From Methyloceanibacter methanicus (GTDB taxonomy: Bacteria > Pseudomonadota > Alphaproteobacteria > Rhizobiales > Methyloligellaceae): 64,000 nucleotides of DNA. The stretch is taken from contig NZ_LPWG01000007.1 in NCBI RefSeq assembly GCF_001723285.1, positions 18,277 to 82,276 of the forward strand, written 5' to 3'. Position numbers and translations under genes: made by a program. Shown piece after piece: positions 57,672 through 64,000 of the stretch (the first letter of the stretch is position 1; every line of letters begins with the position of its first letter). A model generated the notes under the pieces. That model made no database searches and was not told where the DNA came from. It saw only the letters and a program-made list of their open reading frames with translations.

Positions 57672-58085
57672 CGATCGACCTTCTCAAAACGAGACTCGTG
57701 CTTCCGCGCGAGGCAACGGCCGGTCCGAGGCCGGCGACCCTTGCCATCTGCGCGGGTGCGTCATCGTAGCGGGTTCATCTGAAAGGGATTTGTTACGGGC
57801 GCATTGATTGGGGTCAAGGGCGCACGGCGCGCCGGGAGGTCACGCTTTCGAGGCTGGACCCGGCGCCGCGATTCGACGCAAAGGGGTCCTATCGCGACTC
57901 AGGGCAGATGAGCCAAGGCAGACGACACATGGCAGGTGACAATTGGCCGATAAACCAAGCCAGATAATCACCGGCCAGACTTCGAAAGCGGCCCTCTGTT
58001 ATGCTAAGGCTCCGGGGCCCAAGATTTGAACTCCAAGCTGGGCGTCAGAGGCCAATCCAGACCCCCACAGCCACTTCGCGGACGA
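57672..58085. other. 414-bp intergenic region upstream of the HlyD-RbbA-YhhJ operon
   Basis: It separates two divergent units, so both promoters should be here. No riboswitch, palindrome cluster or convincing small gene is visible. Confidence 0.6.
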
Positions 58086-59159
58086 ATGACACAAGCAACG
58101 CAGACCTGGCTCGTAAGGCTCGTCATTGTCGCGGTGGTCGCCGGCGCCGCCTACCTGTTCTGGCAAAGCTTGCGGCCGGACGGCCCGCCGGAAGGCTTTG
58201 CTGCCGGCAATGGCCGCATCGAAGCGACGGAAATCGACGTTGCTACCAAGATCGCGGGCCGCGTCAAGGAGATCGAGGCCTACGAAGGCGACTTCGTCGA
58301 GAAGGGCCAGGTCCTCGCCGTCATGGACACGGACGTGCTCGCCGCGCAGCTTCGCGAGGCGCAAGCCGAGCTCCAACGCGCCCATGTGGGAGTGGAGACG
58401 GCGCGGAGCCAAGTCTCCCAGCGCGAAGCGGAGAAGGCCGCGGCCGAAGCCTCGGTGGCGCAACGCGAGGCCGAACTCGACGCGGCGCAAAAGCGGCTCG
58501 TACGGTCGGAGGAGCTGGTGCCGAAGGGCGCGACCTCGGTGCAGGTGCTGGACGACCGGCGGGCGGCGTTCGAGGCGCCAAGGCGGGCCGTTGCCGCGGC
58601 CGAGGCGCAAGTGGCCGCGGCGGACGCCGCGATCGGCCTCGCCAAGTCGCAAGTGATCGGCGCGCGTGCGGCGGTGGACGCGACCCAAGCCACCATCGAG
58701 CGCATCAAGGCGGATATCGACGACAGCACCTTGCGCTCGCCGCGCGACGGCCGCGTGCAATATCGCGTCGCGGAGCCCGGGGAAGTCTTGGCGGCAGGCG
58801 GCACGGTGCTCAATCTCGTCGACCTCACCGACGTCTACATGACCATCTTCTTGCCGACGGTCGATGCAGGCCGTGTCAAGCTCGGCGCCGAGGCGCGCAT
58901 CATCCTCGATGCCGCTCCGCGCTACGTCATTCCGGCGAAAGTCTCGTTCGTGTCCGACGTCGCGCAGTTCACGCCGAAGACGGTGGAAACGGAGGAGGAA
59001 CGGCTGAAGCTCATGTTCCGCATCAAGGCACGGATCGACCCGGCGCTTCTTGAGAAATATATCCGCGACGTCAAAACGGGACTTCCCGGCGTGGCCTATG
59101 TGCGGCTCGATCCCGAGCGTCCCTGGCCGGACGACTTGAAAGCGCGCCTGCCCGAATGA
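58086..59159 (+). CDS. HlyD-family adaptor of an RbbA/YhhJ export system (YhiI-like)
   Basis: The 357-residue membrane-fusion protein has an N-terminal TM ([19 protein letters not shown]), a lipoyl half [35 protein letters not shown], a long Ala/Glu/Gln coiled coil, the second lipoyl half [20 protein letters not shown], and a beta-barrel domain. It resembles YhiI/YbhG. The stop overlaps the ABC gene start as ATGA (59156-59159), so translation is coupled. Its job is to bridge the ABC exporter and an outer membrane channel. Confidence 0.92.
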   Translation: MTQATQTWLVRLVIVAVVAGAAYLFWQSLRPDGPPEGFAAGNGRIEATEIDVATKIAGRVKEIEAYEGDFVEKGQVLAVMDTDVLAAQLREAQAELQRAHVGVETARSQVSQREAEKAAAEASVAQREAELDAAQKRLVRSEELVPKGATSVQVLDDRRAAFEAPRRAVAAAEAQVAAADAAIGLAKSQVIGARAAVDATQATIERIKADIDDSTLRSPRDGRVQYRVAEPGEVLAAGGTVLNLVDLTDVYMTIFLPTVDAGRVKLGAEARIILDAAPRYVIPAKVSFVSDVAQFTPKTVETEEERLKLMFRIKARIDPALLEKYIRDVKTGLPGVAYVRLDPERPWPDDLKARLPE

Positions 59160-61948
59160 GCGAGCCCTCGCCTCACGCCGGTGCGGCGGGAACCGAAGAC
59201 GGCCCCGTGGCCCGCTTGCGGGGCGTGCGCCTGCGATACGGCAAGGTCGACGCGCTGGCCGGCATCGATCTCGATATTCCTGCTGGGTGCATGGTCGGCC
59301 TTCTCGGGCCTGACGGCATCGGCAAGTCGAGCCTGCTGTCGCTCATCGCCGGTGCCCGCGCGATCCAGGAAGGCAAGGTGGACGTGCTTGGCGGCAGCAT
59401 GGCCAAGCCGGGCCATCGCCGCAGGGTCTGCCCCCGCATCGCGTACATGCCCCAGGGCCTCGGCAAGAATCTCTACCCCACGCTCTCGGTCGCCGAGAAT
59501 ATCGACTTCTTCGCCGCCCTGTTCGGGCATGGCCGCGCCGAGCGCGAGAAACGCATCGCGCTTCTGACGGAGAGCACGGGGCTTGCGCCGTTCGTCGACA
59601 GGCCCGTGGGCAAGCTCTCCGGCGGGATGAAACAAAAACTCGGACTGTGCTGCGCGCTGGTGCACGATCCCGACTTCCTCATCCTCGATGAGCCGACCAC
59701 GGGCGTGGATCCGCTCTCGCGGCGGCAGTTCTGGCGCATGATCGACGATATCCGCCGCGACCGGCCGGGCATGAGCGTGCTGGTCGCCACGGCCTATATG
59801 GAAGAGGCGGCGCGTTTCGATTGGCTCGTGGCCATGGATGCTGGGGCCGTGCTTGCCACGGGCACGCCGGACGAACTCATTGCGCGCACCGGAACCAGTT
59901 CGCTGGAAGCGGCCTTTATCGCACTGCTCCCCGAGAAGAAGCGCCGCGCCCACAAGCCCGTGGTCATACCGCCGCGCTCTGCCCACGATCATGAGACGGC
60001 GATCGAGGCGAAGGGGCTCACCAAACGTTTCGGCGCGTTCACCGCTGTCGATCACGTGAGCTTCGAGATCCAGCGCAGCGAGATCTTCGGCTTTCTCGGT
60101 TCGAACGGCTGCGGCAAGACCACCACCATGAAGATGCTGACCGGCCTGCTGCCGCCGAGCGAAGGGCAAGCCTGGCTGTTGGGTCACGCGGTGGACCCGC
60201 ATGACATCGCAACGCGCCGGCGCGTCGGCTACATGTCGCAGTCCTTCTCGCTCTACAGCGAGCTCACGGTCCGCCAAAATCTGGAATTGCATGCACGCCT
60301 GTTCGAGGTGCCCGAACAGGAGATTTCGGGCCGGGTTCAGGAGATGGTGGAACGCTTCGAACTGTCCGGCGTAATCGACGCCTATCCCGACGCGCTGTCG
60401 CTCGGCCTCCGCCAGCGGCTGTCGCTCGCCGTGGCCATGATCCACAAGCCCGAGATGCTGATCCTCGACGAGCCGACCTCGGGCGTCGATCCCATCGCGC
60501 GCGACGGCTTCTGGCAGATGCTGGCCGAACTTTCCCGCAACGATGGCGTGACCATCTTCATCTCGACGCACTTCATGAACGAGGCGGAGCGCTGCGACCG
60601 CATCGCTCTGATGCACGCCGGCAAAGTGCTGGTCACAGAGGCGCCGGCCGATCTCGTCCACGGCTGCGGCGTGGAGACGCTCGAGGATGCCTTCATCCAC
60701 TATCTGGAAGAGGCCGTGGCCGGTGAGGCGCAGGACGAGGCGGCGGAGGCTCGGGCCGAGAAAGCGTTAGCCGAAACGATGGAAGCGCCTGCACCCGAGC
60801 GACCGGCGCGCGGCTGGGAGCGCTATCTCAACCCCCGGCGCCTGTTGAGCTACACAAAGCATGAAGGGCTGGAACTGCGCCGCGATCCCATCCGGCTGAC
60901 TCTGGCGTTGATTGGCAGCGCCCTTCTCATGCTGGTGATGGGCTACGGCCTTAGCCTCGATGTTGAGGATCTCACATTCGCCGTTCTCGACCGCGATCAG
61001 ACCACGACAAGCCGCAACTACGCACTCAATCTCGCCGGCTCGCGTTACTTCATCGAGAAGCCGCCCGTCACGGAGCACAGGGATCTCGACAAGCGCATGC
61101 GCTCTGGCGAGCTCAGCCTTGTCATCGAGATCCCGGGAAATTTCGCTCGCGATATCGCACGCGGGCGGGATGTCTCCGTGGCTGCCTGGCTCGACGGCGC
61201 CATGCCCACGCGGGGGGAGACCGCCCGCGGTTACGTGGAAGGCATTCACGCGGCGTGGCTCAGTGAGAAAGCGCGTCAAACCGGCCAGACGGAAGCCCTT
61301 GCGGGACTCGCCAATGTCGAGATCCGTTACCGCTACAATCCCAATGTCAGGAGCGTGGTCGCCATGGTGCCGGCCATTATCCCGCTCTTGCTGATGATGA
61401 TCCCGGCCATGCTGACGGCGCTCAGCGTGGTGCGTGAGAAGGAGCTCGGCTCCATCGTGAATTTCTATGTGACGCCGACCACGCGGCTCGAATTCCTGAT
61501 CGGCAAGCAGTTCCCCTATGTGGTTCTGGCCATGCTGAGCTTCTTCGTGCTCATCGTCTTGTCGGTGACCGTCTTCGATGTGCCTCTGAAGGGCAGTCTG
61601 CTCACGCTGATCGGCGCGGGGCTTCTCTATGCCGTCGCTGCAACCGGGCTCGGTCTGCTGATCTCCACCTTCATGCGCAGCCAGATCGCCGCGATCTTCG
61701 GCACGGCCGTGCTGACCATTCTGCCGGCGGTGAGCTTCTCGGGCATGATCGAGCCGGTTTCGTCGCTCGAGGGCCTCGGCCGTGTCATCGGCGAGGTCTA
61801 TCCGACCTCGCATTTTCTCACCATCTCGCGCGGCGTGTTCTCGAAGGCGATTTTTCCGACCTGCACAGGCCGTTTCTTGCCCTGGCGGCCGCGGGGCCCG
61901 CAGCCATTCTGCTGGGCCGCCATGCTGCTCAAGAAACAGGAGCGCTGA
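59156..61948 (+). CDS. rbbA: fused double-ATPase ABC transporter with permease domain (RbbA/YhiH-like)
   Basis: The 930-residue product carries two ABC ATPases and an ABC-2 permease. The first has Walker [12 protein letters not shown], signature LSGGMKQ and Walker [11 protein letters not shown]; the second has [10 protein letters not shown], the degenerate signature LSLGLRQ and LILDEPTSG. The permease half has six helices, with FAVLDRD and [17 protein letters not shown]. This is the RbbA architecture, once described as a ribosome-associated ATPase, but the adaptor and permease neighbours favour export. Near the end (61857-61916) the text reads [20 protein letters not shown]; the next frame gives [19 protein letters not shown], so a -1/+1 error pair is likely. 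Confidence 0.92.
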   Translation: MSEPSPHAGAAGTEDGPVARLRGVRLRYGKVDALAGIDLDIPAGCMVGLLGPDGIGKSSLLSLIAGARAIQEGKVDVLGGSMAKPGHRRRVCPRIAYMPQGLGKNLYPTLSVAENIDFFAALFGHGRAEREKRIALLTESTGLAPFVDRPVGKLSGGMKQKLGLCCALVHDPDFLILDEPTTGVDPLSRRQFWRMIDDIRRDRPGMSVLVATAYMEEAARFDWLVAMDAGAVLATGTPDELIARTGTSSLEAAFIALLPEKKRRAHKPVVIPPRSAHDHETAIEAKGLTKRFGAFTAVDHVSFEIQRSEIFGFLGSNGCGKTTTMKMLTGLLPPSEGQAWLLGHAVDPHDIATRRRVGYMSQSFSLYSELTVRQNLELHARLFEVPEQEISGRVQEMVERFELSGVIDAYPDALSLGLRQRLSLAVAMIHKPEMLILDEPTSGVDPIARDGFWQMLAELSRNDGVTIFISTHFMNEAERCDRIALMHAGKVLVTEAPADLVHGCGVETLEDAFIHYLEEAVAGEAQDEAAEARAEKALAETMEAPAPERPARGWERYLNPRRLLSYTKHEGLELRRDPIRLTLALIGSALLMLVMGYGLSLDVEDLTFAVLDRDQTTTSRNYALNLAGSRYFIEKPPVTEHRDLDKRMRSGELSLVIEIPGNFARDIARGRDVSVAAWLDGAMPTRGETARGYVEGIHAAWLSEKARQTGQTEALAGLANVEIRYRYNPNVRSVVAMVPAIIPLLLMMIPAMLTALSVVREKELGSIVNFYVTPTTRLEFLIGKQFPYVVLAMLSFFVLIVLSVTVFDVPLKGSLLTLIGAGLLYAVAATGLGLLISTFMRSQIAAIFGTAVLTILPAVSFSGMIEPVSSLEGLGRVIGEVYPTSHFLTISRGVFSKAIFPTCTGRFLPWRPRGPQPFCWAAMLLKKQER

Positions 61949-61951
61949 CCG

Positions 61952-63073
61952 ATGCGGCTGAGCCACATTTGGTACCTCGGTATCAAGGAACTCCGCAGCC
62001 TCGCGCGCGATCGCGGCATGCTGATCCTGATCCTGTATGCGTTCACCCTGGCCATCTATGCCTCGGCGACGGCGATCCCCGAGACGCTTCACCGCGCGCA
62101 GATCGCCATCGTGGACGAAGACCGGTCTCCGCTTTCCAACCGCATTATCAGCGCCTTTTACCCGCCTTACTTCGAGACGCCGCAACTGATTACCCATGCC
62201 GAGATGGACTCTCGCCTGGATGCGGGCCGCGATACGTTCGCACTCGACATTCCGCCGGAGTTTCAACGCGACCTGTTGGCCGGGCATGAGCCGACGATAC
62301 AATTGAATGTCGACGCCACGCGCATGGGCCAAGCCTTCACCGGCGGCGGCTATGTCAGCACCATTGTCGGCAGCGAGGTCCGAGCCTTCGTGCAGCGTTA
62401 TCGCGACACCTACGAGCCACCGGTCGGGCTGACTTTGCGGGCCCGCTTCAATCCCGAACTGACCCAATCCTGGTTCGGCGCCATCATGGAAATGATCGAC
62501 AACGTGACGCTGCTGGCAATCGTGTTGACGGGCGCGGCTCTTATTCGCGAGCGCGAGCACGGTACGGTCGAGCATCTTCTCGTGATGCCGGTCACCCCGT
62601 TCGAGCTCATGGCGAGCAAGGTCTGGGCGATGGGCGCCGTGGTGCTGGTGGCTTGCGCGGTCGCACTGCTGTTTGTCGTGCAAGGGATGCTGGAGGTGCC
62701 AATACAAGGGTCCGTCACCCTGTTCCTGACCGGAGCCGCGTTGCAGCTCTTCGCGACCACGTCATTGGGGATTCTCCTGGCGACGTTTGCGCGCTCGATG
62801 CCGCAATTCGGATTGCTCCTGATCCTCGTTCTCCTGCCGCTCCAAATGCTGTCGGGCGGCGTCACCCCGCGCGAAAGCATGCCCGAGGCGCTTCAGACTC
62901 TGATGCTGGCCGCCCCGAACACCCATTTTGTCATGGCGGCGCAAGCGATCCTGTTCCGGGGCGCAGGGATCGATGCGGTCTGGCCGCAGTTTCTGGCGTT
63001 GGCGCTCATCGGCCTCGTCATGTTCGGCATCTCGCTGGCGCGATTCCGTTCCACCATCGGCACCATGGTGTAG
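61952..63073 (+). CDS. yhhJ: ABC-2 type permease (YhhJ-like)
   Basis: A 373-residue inner-membrane permease with a first TM (MLILILYAFTLAIYASATA), a large periplasmic domain (IAIVDEDRSPLSNRIISAFYPPYF, then MGQAFTGGGYVSTIV), and five C-terminal TM helices with EREHGTVEHLLVMPVTPFELMASKVWA, the ABC-2 coupling helix region. It follows rbbA by 3 bp. HlyD-RbbA-YhhJ form a complete inner-membrane export unit; the outer channel would be TolC. Substrate is unknown. Confidence 0.92.
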   Translation: MRLSHIWYLGIKELRSLARDRGMLILILYAFTLAIYASATAIPETLHRAQIAIVDEDRSPLSNRIISAFYPPYFETPQLITHAEMDSRLDAGRDTFALDIPPEFQRDLLAGHEPTIQLNVDATRMGQAFTGGGYVSTIVGSEVRAFVQRYRDTYEPPVGLTLRARFNPELTQSWFGAIMEMIDNVTLLAIVLTGAALIREREHGTVEHLLVMPVTPFELMASKVWAMGAVVLVACAVALLFVVQGMLEVPIQGSVTLFLTGAALQLFATTSLGILLATFARSMPQFGLLLILVLLPLQMLSGGVTPRESMPEALQTLMLAAPNTHFVMAAQAILFRGAGIDAVWPQFLALALIGLVMFGISLARFRSTIGTMV

Positions 63074-63152
63074 GCGAGGCTGGGACCGCCGTCCGGCCGA
63101 TCCCCAAGCAACCCCATGCGGGCGGTCCTTGGGACCGGCCCGAGACGGCGCG

Positions 63153-63662
63153 CTAGGCCTGTGAGATCCGATAAACAGGGGTCGTGTCGCAGGCCACGAC
63201 CTTGTGTCTCGGCGGCTTCTTCTTCGCGATCGCGTCGCGGAGTACAGGTTCCTGCGCGCTTTTCGAACCGGCTAGGTCCGCGATCGTGTGTTGATCGAGA
63301 ACGCTGATGAACGCCTCGAGAGCGTCGCCGACCATCTGATTGATCGGCATTCCGGCTTTGTTGGGGGCCGAGCGTACGGTGCCGCCTTTGCGGGCCGACC
63401 GTATCTTGGCCCTTTCCGTCGCACGGACCACGTCGCCGATGCGGATCTCGTCGGCCGGCCGCGCAAGGGCCAGTCCGCCGCCGCGACCGCGGGTCGTTTG
63501 GACGAAACCCCCGCGCACCAGGATCGGCACGATCTTCGCCACATTGTACTCCGTGATTCTCTCCAGGCGCGCGATATCGGCCGCCCGCAGGCGCTTCTTG
63601 CCGGCCCGCGCGCAGCGCACGAGAATTCGGATGGCGTGGTGTGTCAGCTTGGTGAGTTGCAT
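63153..63662 (-). CDS. Rrf2-family transcriptional regulator lacking cluster cysteines
   Basis: The 169-residue product has the Rrf2 winged helix (MQLTKLTHHAIRILVRCARAG, ITEYNVAKIVPILVRGGFVQTTRGRGGGLALARP). The region that holds three Cys in IscR/NsrR/RirA reads ERAKIRSARKGGTVRSAPNK and has none; the only Cys are near residue 17 and the C-terminus. It is therefore unlikely to bind an Fe-S cluster through the usual ligands. The ATG at 63662 fits the family start. It is convergent with yhhJ and has no obvious partner gene in the window. Confidence 0.87.
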   Translation of the reverse strand: MQLTKLTHHAIRILVRCARAGKKRLRAADIARLERITEYNVAKIVPILVRGGFVQTTRGRGGGLALARPADEIRIGDVVRATERAKIRSARKGGTVRSAPNKAGMPINQMVGDALEAFISVLDQHTIADLAGSKSAQEPVLRDAIAKKKPPRHKVVACDTTPVYRISQA

Positions 63663-63872
63663 CGGTGTCTCGGCACAATACATACCAAACTATCCCGTAT
63701 CGACCAGACAATTTGGCAATAACCGGAAAGCTTGGCGCTTTGCCCTGACCGCGGCGGACCGGAGGACCCGATCCGAAGCGGCCCCCGACCTTAACGCGAG
63801 TTTCTCGATTCGGGCGATCTTCCTTCCCCAAGCCTCATGGGAATAGTCCCCGGACAGTTCATCGCTTCTTCG

Positions 63873-64000
63873 GACGAACCTCTTGTGACGAACCTCTTGG
63901 GAGGAACCTCTTGGGAGGAACCTCTTGGGAGGAACCTCTTGGGAGGAACCTCTTGGGAGGAACCTCTTGGGAGGAACCTCTTGGGAGGAACCTCTTGGGA
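63873..64000. repeat. 14-bp tandem repeat array reaching the window edge
   Basis: The unit GAGGAACCTCTTGG occurs seven times perfectly from 63901 to 63998, preceded by two variant copies (GACGAACCTCTTGT, GACGAACCTCTTGG) from 63873. It continues past the right edge. No spacers separate the units, so it is a minisatellite, not a CRISPR array. The 14-bp period is not a multiple of three. Confidence 0.95.

Noticed and set aside
59156..61948. Ribosome-associated ATPase as the main role of RbbA
   Set aside because: The permease half and the directly coupled HlyD and YhhJ genes make an exporter the more economical reading.
63873..64000. CRISPR array
   Set aside because: The units are 14 bp and directly abutting, with no unique spacers and no cas genes in the window.

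Overview
The window is GC-rich, densely packed chromosomal DNA from an alphaproteobacterium, most likely of the order Hyphomicrobiales (Rhizobiales). The evidence is an Omp25/31-type porin, a phasin, the alphaproteobacterial form of SerC, RpoH next to RluD, an NsrR-controlled haemoglobin/ferredoxin pair, and intergenic palindromes of the kind common in that order. The genus cannot be fixed from this sequence. No phage, plasmid backbone, transposase, CRISPR array or rRNA operon is visible. There is one tRNA (Glu, CTC).

Layout. 1-4.4 kb: outer membrane barrel protein, serC, purA, an SDR. 4.4-8.9 kb: redox enzymes (aldo/keto reductase, sugar-lactone oxidase-like flavoprotein, flavin monooxygenase) and a phasin. 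9-16 kb: ClC antiporter, FdxA plus group 3 truncated haemoglobin divergent from NsrR, glutamate-synthase-like flavoprotein, ZntB/CorA-like channel, SDR. 16-20 kb: two tandem secreted paralogues and an EmrAB-type efflux pair. 20-22.4 kb: TPP riboswitch, small 4-TM protein, thiC. 22.4-24.1 kb: palindrome-rich segment with a membrane protein whose N-terminus copies the thiC tail. 24-31 kb: small secreted and membrane proteins, acuI, GST, vWA protein. 31-36.6 kb: three tandem AraC regulators and an arylsulfatase. 36.8-49.7 kb: SET-domain protein, PYROXD2-like oxidoreductase, Nramp-like transporter, sulfotransferase, pirin-SDR/TetR unit, SPOR transglycosylase, a Met/His-rich outer membrane protein with a Cys-rich neighbour (probable copper handling), corA, chrA. 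49.8-57.7 kb: Kef antiporter, hydrolase, rpoH, rluD, tRNA-Glu, ribokinase, hsp20. 58-63.1 kb: HlyD-RbbA-YhhJ export operon. 63.2-64 kb: Cys-poor Rrf2 regulator and a 14-bp tandem array running off the window.

The dominant anomaly is the number of one-base frameshifts. At least a dozen otherwise intact, often essential genes (purA, rpoH, rluD among them) carry one or two. Most are loss of one base beside short G/C runs, and three genes carry compensated -1/+1 pairs. This looks like uncorrected base-calling or consensus error rather than gene decay, so coordinates for those genes span both reading frames.

The best candidates for undescribed biology are the TPP-riboswitch-controlled 4-TM protein ahead of thiC, the thiC-tail duplication in a repeat-bracketed segment, the covarying 30-nt hairpin family at 48.0-48.3 kb, and the tandem secreted paralogues ending in Cys-Trp.
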